This document shows, piece after piece, positions 44,597 through 55,864 of a stretch of 64,000 nucleotides of DNA. Source of the stretch: Brienomyrus brachyistius (Eukaryota; Chordata; Actinopteri; Osteoglossiformes; Mormyridae); assembly GCF_023856365.1 (NCBI RefSeq), contig NC_064540.1, forward strand, positions 28,884,474 to 28,948,473. The letters run 5' to 3'. Numbering within the stretch: the stretch's first letter is position 1; each line of letters starts with the position of its first letter. The notes beneath the pieces were generated by a model, which saw nothing but the letters and a program-made list of their open reading frames with translations, searched no databases and was not told the DNA's origin. A program made the position numbers and the translations under genes.

Positions 44597-45221
44597 TGTC
44601 ATGAATTCGGGTGGGTCTCGAGCAATGGCGAGGCATGATGCTGGCAGAAATGCTGGACGACCCACTTGTGGCTCAACAATACAAAACAGGGTTTATGAAA
44701 TGTACACAAGAAAACACTAAAAAAAACATGGACCATGAGGAATCAAAAGTAAATGGGGATAAACAAAGACTAATTACAAAACAGGCACAAGCAGAACATA
44801 CATGTAACACTGAACATTAATCATAACAATCGACAGAGCATTCAACAAACCACTGGGGAACTGAACAGAGGGACACCAGGGACTTAAATACTGAAACTAA
44901 AACTAGTAACAAGACTAACACAACACAGGTGAGACTAATTAACAAAGACTGGAAAACAGGTCACAGATTAAACTAATTAACTCAAAGGAACTAAAACAGG
45001 GAAACTAAGAACAAACCAAGAAAACAGGAAAAACAGAATCTAACACTGGGGAATAAGAGACAGGTAGAAACACAGTCACAAAGAATTTAACCAAAACCAA
45101 ATACAAATCAGAAGGCACAGGAAAACTCATACAATGAAACAAAGGAGGTGGGATTCAAACACACGATGAAAGGGATTTGCAGGTAGCCACATGCTCAACA
45201 TGTTGAGGCATGCAGCTGACA
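44597..45221 (-). mobile_element. Solo gypsy-type LTR
   Basis: In reverse complement it runs TGTCAGCTGCATGCCTCAAC to GAATTCATGACA (625 bp), with an ATAAACCC polyadenylation-like site. It matches the split LTR at 6,520-7,645. No clear target duplication. Confidence 0.65.
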
Positions 45222-45449
45222 GGGAACAGGAGAAGCACAAAGACTGACAAGAGGGACAGGCTGGCCAGCGATGGATTTTAGGGAATATACAGTAGAGGAA
45301 CACATTATAGCCAACGGGGAACCTTCTGGGTTGAGTCTCGTGTCATTCTTACTGTATAATGTTATTCTGTATTATTTAATCTCCGTAAAATACTTTTGAT
45401 CGCATCCGTGTGAAATGTTCTGCACAAAAAAGCCTATCTTGTCTTTGCT

Positions 45450-45738
45450 GGGGGTATTCCATGAAGGAGGATTTCTTGCTTAGCCAAATAACTTTTTGGA
45501 TTTAGTGAGAGCGCGAAATTTCATCCGACGGAACAATCTTTTTGGGAATCTTTTGGGAAGCGAGACAGTTAACTTGGTTCGGAGCAGACTTGCTCACTTG
45601 CCTAAGTTACCATGGTAGCTCAGCAGGGATTCATTTAAGACATGCTGATGGAACAGAACTCCCACTTAAATGAGCCAGACTTGTCAAAATAAGTCAAACT
45701 TTACCTTAATCCTGCTTCATGGAATACACCCCCCCCCC
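45450..45738. mobile_element. MITE, GGGGGTATTCCATGAAG family (copy 2)
   Basis: Left terminus GGGGTATTCCATGAAGGAGG and right terminus CCTGCTTCATGGAATACACC are inverted. The internal TTCTTGCTTAGC word is shared with the copy at 22,380. A C-run closes the right end. Confidence 0.7.
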
Positions 45739-45744
45739 CGAGAA

Positions 45745-46085
45745 AGACTGACTGGCTGTACTATATCAATGAAAACTGGTAAGTCACGTGGTGCAGATGG
45801 AATCCCAGTTGAGTATTATAAAAAGTGTGTAGATATTATTACCCCAATCCTAACTAAAAACCACCTACATTTCACCATGTGCTAATATCCTTAATACCTA
45901 ATAAGCATATAGGGACCATACACATCCAGCTAATTTCAGACTAGTTAGTCTGATTAACATGGACAATATTCACTAAAATATTGGAAAGTGTGTGTTTGGA
46001 AAGTGTACTACCAACTATTTTATACATGCAGACCAAGTAGTCTATAAAACATAAATTGTCTGCTGACAATATAATTGTCTGCTGA
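45745..46085 (+). pseudogene. L1-like reverse transcriptase fragment
   Basis: The reading contains KTGKSRGADGIPVEYYKKC, then in shifted frames PILTK and segments resembling SLIPNKH and SLINMD of L1-type reverse transcriptases. It is short, with several breaks, and the catalytic core is absent. Confidence 0.55.
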
Positions 46086-46089
46086 TGAC

Positions 46090-46925
46090 TTCTTCACTTG
46101 TTATGGTTGAATCCCTCATAGAAAGTGCTGATGGCCACTGTTTCCCTTGATGCTGAGACGGGGTGAGCCTGGCCAGCTCGTCCCCAGCCTACACGTAATG
46201 CCCAAAAATTAATTTAAAGGAAGGGGGGAGATCTTAGTGTTGGTTGGAGTTCAGCCATGGGACTGCGCATGCATCGCCCGGCACTTTCTCGGGACTCACA
46301 TATTGATCTCCTGCCAGGACTGAAATGGGCTCACCAGTCTAAGAGTGAAGGTGGGTGATGATGGCACGTTCGAGTGAATAGCTTTGCAATGTCTGTGTAC
46401 TGATTTAATCATTATTGGGATTATCATTTTATGAGAATCACAATAACAATAATATTAATGGGTACTGTCTATGTATGCATGTTTTATTGTCACTTTTTAT
46501 ATATACATATAACCAGTTGTATTGGCAGTTTGATTATTATTTATGATTTATAATACCATTGAATATCACTTGTGATATGGAATTATTTTGCATTGCCTTT
46601 GATCCAATATTTTGGTGTAAGGACATAAAACTTATAGGTCCTGCAGGTTCCAGCTCTGCTCAGCCTGCATCAGTCTATTTCAGAACTCCAAGAAAAGGAT
46701 CCACTGGCCCAGGCAAGATTGGCCTCCATGCATCAAACCATCCCTTTTAAGGAAGGCAAAGGCCTGCCGGCTCCTGAGAGACTGGATAGGAATAACTGGA
46801 GCAACACAGAAAAAGCAAGACCTTTCACCCCCCAGAGTGACCGGAGTTCCACAGTCAATCCACAGCAACAACAGCTGTCAGTCTCCATACACTGACACCT
46901 TTTCCACTATAAACAGGATAACTCA
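46090..46925. other. Unrecognised interval
   Basis: No supported gene. Moderate GC with short frames only. Confidence 0.35.
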
Positions 46926-46937
46926 CCACACATAGAT

Positions 46938-49900
46938 CCATCCATCCATCCATCCATCATCTCCCGCTTAATCCGGAGTCGGGTCGCGGGGGCAGCAGCC
47001 TCAGCAGGGAGACCCAGACTTCCCTCTCCCCGGCCACTTCGTCCAGCTCCTCTGGGGGGACCCCGAGGCGTTCCCAGGCCAGCCGAGAGACATAGTCTCT
47101 CCAGTGTGTCCTGGGTCTTCCCCGGGTCTCCTCCCAGTGGGACATGCCCGGAATACCTCCCCAGGGAGGCGTCCCGGAGGCATCCTGATCAGATGCCCGA
47201 GCCACCTCATCTGGCTCCTCTCGATGCGGAGGAGCAGCGGCTCTACTCTGAGTCCCTCCCGAATAACTGAGCTCCTCACCCTATCTCTAAGGGAGAGCCC
47301 AGCCACCCTGCGGAGGAAACTCATTTCGGCCGCTTGTACCCGCGATCTCGTTCTTTCGGTCACTACCCAAAGCTCATGACCATAGGTGAGGGTAGGAACG
47401 TAGATCGACTGGTAAATCGAGAGCTTCGCCTTTTGGCTCAGCTCTCTCTTCACCATGACAGACCGATGCAGCGCCCGCATGACTGCTGACGCCGCACCGA
47501 TCCGCCTGTCGATCTCCCGCTCCATCGTTCCCCCACTCGTGAACAAGATCCCGAGATACTTAAACTCCTCCACTTGGGGGAGGACCCCATCCCCAACCCG
47601 GAGAGAGCACTCTACCCTTTTCCGGCTGAGAACCATGGTCTCGGATTTGGAGGTGCTGATTCTCATCCCAGCCGCTTCGCACTCGGCTGCGAACTGCTCC
47701 AGTGAGAGCTGAAGGTCACGGCTCGATGACGCCAACAGAACCACATCATCCGCAAAAAGCAGAGACCTAATCCTGAGGTCACCGAACCGGACGCCCTCAA
47801 CGCCCTGGCTGCGCCTAGAAATTCTGTCCATAAAAACTATGAACAGAATCGGTGACAAAGGGCAGCCCTGACGGAGTCCAACCCTCACCGGAAACGAGTC
47901 CGACTTATTGCCGCCCATGCGGACCAAACTCTGGCACCGGTCATACAGGGACCGAACCGCCCTTAAAAGGGAGCCCGGTACCCCATACTCCCGGAGCACT
48001 CCCCACAGGACCCCACGAGGGACACGGTCGAATGCCTTTTCCAAGTCCACAAAACACATGTAGACTGGTCGGGCAAACTCCCATGAACCCTCCAGAACCC
48101 TGCTGAGAGTATAGAGCTGGTCCACTGTTCCACGGCCAGGGCGAAAACCACACTGCTCCTCCTGAATCCGAGGTTCGACCCTCCTTTCCAGGACCCCCGA
48201 ATAGACCTTACCAGGGAGGCTGAGGAGTGTGATCCCCCTGTAGTTGGAGCACACCCTCCGGTCCCCCTTCTTAAAGAGGGGGACCACCACCCCGGTCTGC
48301 CAGTCCAGAGGTACTGCCCCCGATGTCCACGCGATGCTGCAGATGCGTGTCAACCAGGACAGCCCCGCAGCATCCAGAGCCTTGAGGAACTCTGGGCGAA
48401 TCTCGTCCACCCCCGGGGCCCGGCCACCGAGGAGCTTTTTGACCACCTCAGCGACCTCCACCCCCGAGATAGGCGAGTCCACCCCCAAGTCCCCACACTC
48501 TGCTTCCATATTGGAAGGCGTGTCGGTGGGATTGAGGAGGTCTTCGAAGTACTCCCTCCACCGACCCAAAACGTCCCGAGCTGAGGTCAGCAGCGCACCA
48601 TCCCCACCATAAATAGTGTTGATGCTGCACCGCTTTCCCGCCCGGAGCCGCCGGATGGTGGACCAGAATTTCCTCGAAGCCGTCCGGAAGTCGTTCTCCA
48701 TGGCCTCACCAAACTCCTCCCACACCCGAGTTTTTGCCTCAGCGACCGCCAAAGCCGCATTCCGCTTGGCCTGCCGGTAGCCGTCAGCTGCGTCTGGAGT
48801 CCCACAGGCCAGAAAGGCCCGATAAGACTCCTTCTTCAGCTTGACGGCATCCCTTACCACCGGTGTCCACCAGCGGGTTTGGGGATTACCGCCGCGACAG
48901 GCACCGACCACCTTACGGCCGCAGCTCCGGTCAGCCGCCTCCACAATGGAGGCACGGAACATGGCCCATTCGGACTCAATGTCCCCCGCCTCCCCCGGGA
49001 TATGGGAGAAGTTCTGCTGGAGGTAGGAGTTGAAACTCTCCCTGACAGGGGATTCCGCCAGACGTTCCCAGCAGACCCTCACTATACGCTTGGGCCTGCC
49101 AGGCCTGGCTGGCTTCCTCCTCCACCAGCGGAGCCAACCCACCACCAGGTAGTGATCGGTTGACAGCTCCGCCCCTCTCTTCACCCGAGTGTCCAAAACA
49201 TGCGGCCGCAAGTCCGACGACACGACTACAAAGTCGATCATCGAACTGCGGCCTAGGGTGTCCTGGTGCCAAGTGCACATATGGACACCCTTATGCTTGA
49301 ACATGGTGTTCATTATGGACAGTCCGTGACGAGCACAGAAGTCCAATAACAAAACACCGCTCGGGTTCAGATCGGGGGGGCCGTTCCTCCCAATCACGCC
49401 CCTCCAGGTCTCAATGTCGCTGCCCACGTGAGCATTGAAGTCCCCCAGCAGAACAAGGGAGTCCCCAGGAGGAGCGCTCTCCAACACCCCTTCCAAGGAC
49501 TCCAAAAAGGGTGGGTATTCCGAACTGCTGTTTGGCGCATAAGCGCAAACAACAGTCAGGACCCGTCCCCCCACCCGAAGGCGGAGGGAGGCTACCCTCT
49601 CGTCCACTGCGGTAAACCCCAATGTACAGGCGCCCAGCCTGGGGGCAATAAGTATGCCCACGCCCGCTCGGCGCCTCTCCCCGCGGGCAACTCCAGAGTG
49701 GAAAAGGGTCCAACCTCCCTCAAGGAGACTGGTTCCAGAGCCCAAGCCGTGCGTCGAGGTGAGTCCGACTATATCTAGCCAGAACTTCACAACCTCGCGC
49801 ACCAGCTCAGGCTCTTTCCCCATCAGAGAGGTGACATTCCATGTCCCTAGAGCTAGCTTCTGCAGCCGAGGATCGGACCGCCAAGGTCCCCGCCTTTGGC

Positions 49901-50293
49901 CGCCGCCCAGATCACCTCGCACCAGACCCCTATGGCCCCTCCCTTGGGTGGTGAGCCCATTGGAGGGGGGACCCACGTGCCTTGTTCGGGCTGCGCCCGA
50001 CCAGGCCCCATGGGTGTAGGCCTGGCCGCCAGGCGCTCGCCATCGAGCCCCACCCCCAGGCCTGGCTCCAGGGGGGGGCCCCGGTGACCCGCGTCCGGGC
50101 AAGGGAAACCGTGAATCCAAAATTTTTCTCATCATAAGGGGTTTTTGAGCCGTACTTCGTCTGGTTCCTCACCCAGGACCTGTTTGCCTTGGGTGACCCT
50201 ACCAGGGGCATAAAGCCCCAGACAACATAGCTCCTGGGATCATTGTAACACGCAAACCCCTCCACCACGATAAGGTGTCGGCTCCAGGAGGGG
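46938..50293 (-). mobile_element. Rex3: Full-length Rex3 LINE (RTE clade) with 12-bp target duplication
   Basis: 3,356 bp bounded by exact direct repeats CCACACATAGAT at 46,926-46,937 and 50,294-50,305. The 3' end is a TGGA-type tetranucleotide tail (CCATCCATCC on the plus strand), as described for Rex3. The stretches at 47,850-47,870 and 48,283-48,302 match the binding sites of the standard Rex3 PCR primers as I recall them. There are 157 bp of 5' leader before the long ORF. GC content is much higher than the flanks. Confidence 0.93.
47001..50135 (-). CDS. Rex3: Rex3 polyprotein: endonuclease plus reverse transcriptase, shifted at the C-terminus
   Basis: A 1,044-codon frame. After a Gly/Pro/Arg-rich leader (about residues 1-90) comes an apurinic-type endonuclease ([20 protein letters not shown] near residue 97, LGDFNAHVG, and STDHYLVV). 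A linker follows, then the reverse transcriptase: [60 protein letters not shown], and catalytic FADD at residues 794-797. The thumb region contains [20 protein letters not shown]. From about residue 1,002 (near 47,125) the frame becomes [15 protein letters not shown]. The usual Rex3 ending ([20 protein letters not shown], then LLRLLPPRP) is found in the neighbouring frame at 46,957-47,205. A one-base loss in the C-run there is the simplest explanation. Otherwise open; nicks target DNA and copies the element by target-primed reverse transcription. Confidence 0.9.
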   Translation of the reverse strand: MMRKILDSRFPLPGRGSPGPPPGARPGGGARWRAPGGQAYTHGAWSGAARTRHVGPPSNGLTTQGRGHRGLVRGDLGGGQRRGPWRSDPRLQKLALGTWNVTSLMGKEPELVREVVKFWLDIVGLTSTHGLGSGTSLLEGGWTLFHSGVARGERRRAGVGILIAPRLGACTLGFTAVDERVASLRLRVGGRVLTVVCAYAPNSSSEYPPFLESLEGVLESAPPGDSLVLLGDFNAHVGSDIETWRGVIGRNGPPDLNPSGVLLLDFCARHGLSIMNTMFKHKGVHMCTWHQDTLGRSSMIDFVVVSSDLRPHVLDTRVKRGAELSTDHYLVVGWLRWWRRKPARPGRPKRIVRVCWERLAESPVRESFNSYLQQNFSHIPGEAGDIESEWAMFRASIVEAADRSCGRKVVGACRGGNPQTRWWTPVVRDAVKLKKESYRAFLACGTPDAADGYRQAKRNAALAVAEAKTRVWEEFGEAMENDFRTASRKFWSTIRRLRAGKRCSINTIYGGDGALLTSARDVLGRWREYFEDLLNPTDTPSNMEAECGDLGVDSPISGVEVAEVVKKLLGGRAPGVDEIRPEFLKALDAAGLSWLTRICSIAWTSGAVPLDWQTGVVVPLFKKGDRRVCSNYRGITLLSLPGKVYSGVLERRVEPRIQEEQCGFRPGRGTVDQLYTLSRVLEGSWEFARPVYMCFVDLEKAFDRVPRGVLWGVLREYGVPGSLLRAVRSLYDRCQSLVRMGGNKSDSFPVRVGLRQGCPLSPILFIVFMDRISRRSQGVEGVRFGDLRIRSLLFADDVVLLASSSRDLQLSLEQFAAECEAAGMRISTSKSETMVLSRKRVECSLRVGDGVLPQVEEFKYLGILFTSGGTMEREIDRRIGAASAVMRALHRSVMVKRELSQKAKLSIYQSIYVPTLTYGHELWVVTERTRSRVQAAEMSFLRRVAGLSLRDRVRSSVIREGLRVEPLLLRIERSQMRWLGHLIRMPPGRLPGEVFRACPTGRRPGEDPGHTGETMSLGWPGNASGSPQRSWTKWPGRGKSGSPC

Positions 50294-50921
50294 CCACACA
50301 TAGATGTTAGGGACAAATACACACATGTTTGGTCTCGTTTGAATAGGCATGAGACGAAGAGTATTACACTCTCAGATTTAAGGCAGTATAACTTTCCCTA
50401 AGAGAAATATAGAAACCCACCAAACTGAGAGAGCCTCTCACATGGCTGAACAAGGGGATTACGACCACCCCCTAAAGTGATCTGATTGGCTGGGGACCTG
50501 AGAACCAAGGCCAACAATGCCCCTAAAATTAACCATTGACCGAAATTGGTCAGTATTCAGAGACATGCCATCACCTGGGGTCTCATTTATCAAGCGTGCG
50601 TACGCACGGTTTTATGTGTAAATCATGCGTACGCACAATTCTACTAATAGAATGCGATTCATTAATTTGTACGTGTGCGTGAAAATGTGCGCACATTTAG
50701 AAGAACTCCTGACTGTGCGTAAGCAGAATCCCCTAGTGGTAGAGAACTGTAATCACATATACACCCAGTGCCCTTATACTTCTCCAATTAAATGTCAGTG
50801 TTGACAAATTGATTACTTGAATACTTGAGTACAACAGGTGATTCTGAGTTATCTGGAACAGTCAAGAATATAAAATAGCCTACACAATTGAAGAACTGTT
50901 TTTGGAAATGCATTGACTACA

Positions 50922-52103
50922 ATGGCAGACCTTGCGCTTCTTGAAGATTTGCAACAAGCACTTTTGCGCAGAGATCGCGTTTTCAGGGACCGCACAGACT
51001 TACTCGCTGAGAGTGATGAGTGGCTCATTAGTCGTTTTCGTTTGCCAAGGGCAATTTTGCTTGCTTTGTGTCAGCAGTTCTCGCAACTTTTGGAGAGGTC
51101 GACAAAGCGCACCAGTGCAGTCCCCGTGCACACTCAGGTTCTTTCTACTATTGGCTTTTTAGCCACAGGCACATTTCAAAGGGAAATTGGTGACAGGTCT
51201 GGTATTTCTCAACCCACCGTGAGCCGAATTATGCCACACGTTTTACATGCAATTATATCACTTACATCACAGTACATTACGTTTCCAAATACCGCAGCGG
51301 AAAGGACAAAAATTATGACCGATTTCTACAACATCGCAGGATTTCCAAGTGTAATAGGGGCAGTTGACTGCACACATGTTGCCCTGAAAGCTCCTACTGC
51401 TGATGAATTTGCATTTGTAAATAGAAAAGGTTATCACTCCATTAACGTGCAGGTAATCTGTGATGCACACTTGATCCTGCTAAATGTCGTTGCGAACAGG
51501 CCGGGAGGGACACACGATTCCTTCATTGTGCAGAACAGCATCGTGGGACTTCGTCTTCAGCAAAGCGCTGCTGGAGAAGGCTGGCTTATTGGTAAGTGTG
51601 TAACGATTAGATTACTTCGCAACACCATCCAGTGTACTGTATTTTATGTTAATCTACATCATTGCAGGGGATCGAGGATATGCCCTTAAATCCTGGCTGA
51701 TGACCCCAGTGGCAAACCCTGTATCCCAAAAGGAGCTGAATTACAACCGAGCACATGAGCGCACAAGAAGCACAGTAGAACGTGCAATAGGCTTGCTGAA
51801 GGCTCGATGGCTGTGTCTGTCAGGCAGAGGAGGCATATTGCAATACAAACCCAACAAGGTTTTAAATTTTTAAATATTTAAATTAAGTTTTAATTGTATT
51901 TTATAACTACAATATTTATCAATTTGCTTTAGGTGTGCTATATCGTTAAAGCATGCAGTGTGCTGCACAATATTGCCATTAAAAACGGTATACCACTGGA
52001 TGAGATGCCAATACAAGAAGATCGCCACATGGCAGAAGGTTTTGACCCCATGCCAAATGCTGTGGCTGTGCAACTAAGAGCAGGGATAATCGAACGGTTC
52101 TAA
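50922..52103 (+). CDS. HARBI1-like PIF/Harbinger transposase, three exons, open
   Basis: I infer exons 50,922-51,591, 51,668-51,858 and 51,933-52,103, with GT-AG introns of 76 and 74 bp. Spliced length is 1,032 nt, giving 343 residues, close to HARBI1-family size. The start is the ATG of MADLALLEDLQQALLRRD; the upstream in-frame codons lack an ATG. Motifs: an N-terminal helix-turn-helix-like part (GDRSGISQPTVSRIM), then the DDE_Tnp_4 core with the first Asp in GAVDCTHVALKAP, the second in RPGGTHDSF, and Glu in STVERAIGLLKARW (exon 2). The end is VKACSVLHNIAIKNG and AGIIERF. Both splice joins preserve the frame. It would cut and rejoin the element ends and is expected to need the Myb-like partner for nuclear import and DNA binding. 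Confidence 0.88.
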
Positions 52104-52145
52104 ATCTGTTTCACAATAAGGAGTAATTGTGAGAAAATGGTGAGA

Positions 52146-52897
52146 TCAATTGGAGCTTTTATTGAACTTGCATGATGCATTTAGTGCATCACAAATGTTC
52201 CTCAAGTTCACATTGATTTGGTGCAGTTCTTCTTTTATGCTTGCAATGCCTCTCACTAATTCCTCCTGTGTTTTCAGAACCGCATCAGTCAGGACTCGTG
52301 CCTCGAGACGCATCGGACGTGCTGAAGTGGCAGGCGGAGCAGGACCTGGCAAAACTGGCAGATCTATAAAATAAATGTTACATGAACAATCCAAATCATT
52401 TGCATTGTGAGTGTTATTTATCTATGAATAATATATCAAAACACAAAACATTTGAAAACCTTCTAACCATTTTCGGATGGCTCGGCGTCTCCTGCAGTTG
52501 ATGGAATTGCACTTTCAGTGTCACCATCGGGGATTACTCCGCTCACTGACGTTTCACCAGTAATTGACGCTATCTTGTCATCCAATGGTGACACTGAAAT
52601 AAGACTCTGGCCTCCTCCCGTGGCACCGAGGTCTCTTTTGTGGGCTGCAATTCTTTTTTTAGAGGACACTTTCAAATCAAACCACTTTTTCTTCACTTCT
52701 GCAGTAGCTCTACATACAGGTGAGACGGCATTTATCGCATTAGTAACCTGTCCCCACCCCAAGTCTTTTTTTTTCTTTGACATTCCGCCTGAAAAAGCAG
52801 CAAACAAAACCGTCTTATTACGTTGTACCTCATTTAACAGCACTTCCACTTCGTTGTCTGTGAAGTTTTTTTTCTTTCCTCTCTTCACGGGATCCAT
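52146..52897 (-). CDS. Myb/SANT-like DNA-binding protein of Harbinger (NAIF1-like), two exons
   Basis: Minus-strand exons 52,897-52,468 and 52,363-52,146 join through a 104-bp GT-AG intron to give 215 residues in frame. The start is MDPVKRGKKKNFTDNEVEVL; the frame is also open upstream to 52,957. The N-terminal 90 residues form a Myb/SANT-like trihelix domain with spaced tryptophans (DLGWGQVTNAINAV; EVKKKWFDLK). An acidic Ser/Thr-rich middle follows, then a C-terminal helical, likely coiled-coil segment (KTQEELVRGIASIKEEL). In this superfamily the partner protein binds the terminal repeats and brings the transposase to the nucleus. It ends 42 bp from the transposase stop, tail to tail. Confidence 0.82.
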
Positions 52898-53573
52898 GAT
52901 AACGGTTCTATAGTGCCCTGGCGGCATTGGGTTTTTATAAGGAAGGTTGTTTGCCAAATAAGGTTATTTGAGGGCGTGTCTGTATGCAAATTTAAATTAC
53001 TATGCACACGCAAACAATTTAGAAGGAGTGCGATTCATCATCAGTCATTTCGTACAGCTGTGCGTACTCACGTTTGATAACTCCCAACTTTCTTGTGCTT
53101 ACGGCTGTTGGTATACGCACTAGTTTAGAGCTTGTTTTACGCACGCTTGATAAATGAGACCCCTGGTTGGGATACTTAAGGAAGGGCCTCAGAAGAATTT
53201 GGGGAGTCACTCTGTAATCAGAGCTCCCACAGAGAACTGCGTGAAAGTCCATCTGTAGTCAGATACTTTCCGCAGAACTTTGTGCACTCTCAGCTGAGGA
53301 ATGTGATTGTTCAATATTGTATTTGTCCAAATGTATTTACAAGTATGTGGCCACATGTCAATGATTGGATATTGTAATATGTTTAAGAAATGTTGTCTTG
53401 ATTACTTCATGACTGTCTGATTTGCTAACCTTTAATAAACTTTCCAGATTGGGCTTCTATCCTGATTAGGACTAAAGTGGTAAATACTATCTTGCAGCCA
53501 CTGGGTTAAATCCCCTTTATCCGGGTCCCAAACTCGACTGCCTAAGTTAAGTTAGGTGGATACCAAAACTACA

Positions 53574-53960
53574 CCTCTGGAGTTCGCACACGCTCAGTTC
53601 CGGGCCGACTTAACCTCTGAGGTCAACACATGCTGATGAAAGGTACCGGTCTACCCTCTGAGGGGCGTACACACTATGTTCCTAGGCACCGGGCATAGTC
53701 CCTGAGATGCTCACATGGTAAGACAATGGGCGGCATCGGCGGAGTCCCTGAGACGAGCCCAAAGTAAACCTCGTACAAACTACCGCAACAAAAGGTGCGC
53801 CGTCACAGCCGCTGAGGTTGACACATGTTATGATATGGGCTGCCCCCGGCTGAGCCTCTAAGGTGGACGTACGTGTGGTTCGGGTAAACATCGGCTTAAT
53901 CTCCGAGGCACCCACATGCTCAGTAATTGGCAGACACTGAGCCTTTGGGCAATTATATAG
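53574..53960. repeat. Degenerate tandem array, about 9 units of 40-46 bp
   Basis: Units start near 53,574, 53,614, 53,655, 53,700, 53,746, 53,809, 53,855, 53,900 and 53,942. Each begins with a CCTCTGAGG-like word, followed by ACACATGCT-like and then a GG....CCGGC-like word (best in units 2, 6 and 8). Spacing is 40-46 bp except for one of 63. Similarity between units is modest, so the array is old or under structural rather than sequence constraint. Confidence 0.65.
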
Positions 53961-53999
53961 GTCGAGGGACCCGAATAATCAGAGGCTGACATTGTCTTA

Positions 54000-55125
54000 A
54001 ATGGTGGCGATTTCCATGCCTCTAAGACAAACCTTGTGGAACAAGCCCACGGATCGCCCTGGCGACCGAGGCGAATCTGGCGGACTCCTTCGTCAGGGGT
54101 AAACTAGAGTTGGTAATCTAAAGGAGGGTCTTGAAGTAATCCGAACAACATAAACGTCATGACTACAATATACTGAAATAAGGTCATTAATAAAATGGAG
54201 TCAGATATGTGTCTAAAAGAATATTTTGTATATTAAAAAGGGTAAGTAATTCCCAGGAGTGCTTGGAAGGACCAACACGCATTCATAGCCTTCGGCTGCG
54301 CCATTGGATTCCGCCATTGAGCCAGTGGGCGGCTCCCTACATTGGTATTGATTTTAATGCAAGGTTATTTTGTATTACTTGCAATAAAGCATTTTTAGAA
54401 GCGAACCTAAGTGTGCCTGTTTGTTCCTTCGAAAGCCCTATATCCCCCTCACATCATCTTAAAACAAATTGAAAAGGAAAAGTATCAAAATTATGGTACT
54501 TTGTGCAGTGAAAAAGCTCAATTTCTCAATCTCCAGGCTTGCTCATGGTGGCTGCAATGGCTAATGGTTCCCAGTATATCATCTCCTACAAAAACAATGT
54601 ATGTTTTTACTTAATATATAACATGTATTTAATGTAATATACATTCTTCACAGATCCTAATTCGTTCCTGATTTTATTTCTGGTTTGTGGGTCTGCCAAA
54701 TGCTCTGTAGCAGTGTTGAGTATCCTTCCAATGTCTCTTTTCTATTTTATGTAGTGTTCAATGTATATGTTGTAACATGGTTCTTTTTGCACAGTAAACG
54801 TAACAGTGCAAGGGGTGTTTAGCATCTGTTTCATGTAGGTCAGAACTTTTAAATCATTATAAGGTGAAACATCCTCACTTTGGATTAACCACTCATTACC
54901 CCAGTACATATCTGAACTGCCCATGCTCTTTTAAAACTTGGAATGCTTTGATTGTTCACCAGGGTAGGGTGCATTCCACACAAATTTCTCAGAGACTATT
55001 GTATTGTATTGTCTTCTCATTTATAATCAATGTACACAATGTATTGTGTATTCAAAAAAATAAAAATAAATAAATTTTATAGAATCTTAGTGGTGTGACA
55101 CCACTCCACTTATTTTCGAGAATTG
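54000..55125. other. Interval without a supported gene
   Basis: At 54,195 an ATG opens only 13 codons before a stop. GGGTAAGTA near 54,239 looks like a splice donor but has no convincing partner. 54,640-55,080 is AT-rich. Confidence 0.3.
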
Positions 55126-55129
55126 TCAA

Positions 55130-55860
55130 GGTGGTGCTCTGAAAATAGCATAGGTCTTGTAGATAACTGGTCCACTTTTGAGGGAAAGCCTAGTCTTTTG
55201 ACCTGGGATGGTATCCAACCCTCGTGGGAGGGTACTGCCTGTATTTCAGTGAATATAGCAGCTAGCCTTTATGCAGGTCCTGGTTTAGGCAGCCATTGAC
55301 AAAGTGGAGCTAAGGCCAGGCCACAGGCAGAAAGGCTAAACTGCGAGTTGCCTTGAGTCGTACCACCATATTGACATTGTCTCTGTGCCCTGAACCAAAA
55401 ATATTTCACGTAAAATGCAAAAAGCTTCCTTTTCAAACCTAATTAATATTAAATTAGAGCAGCCACCTGCACCACTGGTTTTACTAAATATTAGATCATT
55501 AACTACTACGGCACTTATTCTAAATGAAATGATTTTGGATCATGTTCTAAACATGCTCTGTCTAACAGAGACATGGGTAAAATCCAATGAGTACTTAGCC
55601 TTAAATGAGGCAAAGCCTCTGGGGTATAGTTATGAGCACAAACCCCGGCACAATGGTAAAGGGGGAGGTGTCACAACCATTTATGAAGAAACTCTTCCAA
55701 TAACGCAGAAGTCAGGATTTAAATTCAGATCGAATTATTGTTCCTCAGAATTGCAGGCATCTCTACAAATTCTACATGCTTGTCTCTCCCCCTTGCTATG
55801 ATTTACCATCCACCAGGTCCTTATTCGGAATTTTTAGCTGATTTTATAGAATTTCTTCTC
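55130..55860 (+). pseudogene. L2-like LINE: ORF1 end and endonuclease start
   Basis: 55,170-55,270 reads like the end of an esterase-type ORF1 (WDGIQPSWEG, where a DGxHP motif is usual). The 128-codon frame 55,415-55,801 encodes an endonuclease start (LVLLNIRSLTTTALILNEMI, LCLTETWVKSNEYLALNEAK). It continues after a shift with HPPGPYSEFLADFIEFL to about 55,862, where it is truncated. No reverse transcriptase follows. Whether it is the same family as the LINE at 35,780 cannot be told because the two fragments do not overlap. Confidence 0.65.
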
Positions 55861-55864
55861 AAGC

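Larger units (their letters stand above)
50578..53162. mobile_element. PIF/Harbinger transposon, apparently autonomous
   Basis: 2,585 bp with inverted termini GGGTCTCATTTATCAAGCGT (left) and ACGCTTGATAAATGAGACCC (right). A 3-bp duplication CTG lies at 50,575-50,577 and 53,163-53,165. Subterminal GTGCGTACGCAC-type palindromes occur near the left end and related GTACGCAC words near the right, which are candidate transposase or Myb binding sites. Two convergent genes fill it: a HARBI1-like nuclease (plus) and a Myb/SANT-like protein (minus), the standard two-gene plan of this superfamily. Confidence 0.9.
50306..54000 (+). mobile_element. LTR-like or ERV-like sequence split by a Harbinger transposon
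   Basis: The halves at 50,306-50,574 and 53,166-53,520 join across the Harbinger. The right half has a possible TATA-like GATACTTAAGG near 53,170 and a polyadenylation-like AATAAA near 53,434. A structured leader-like region follows. TGTTAGGGACA at 50,304 could be the LTR start. I found no second LTR copy, no gag/pol, and no certain primer-binding site, so retroviral identity is a guess. Confidence 0.3.

Noticed and set aside
47104..49778. Many plus-strand and alternative-frame ORFs of 60-130 codons across the Rex3
   Set aside because: They are shadows of the GC-rich 1,044-codon Rex3 frame and carry no motif.
53574..53960. CRISPR array
   Set aside because: The repeats are degenerate throughout, there are no unique spacers between identical repeats, and the genome is eukaryotic.
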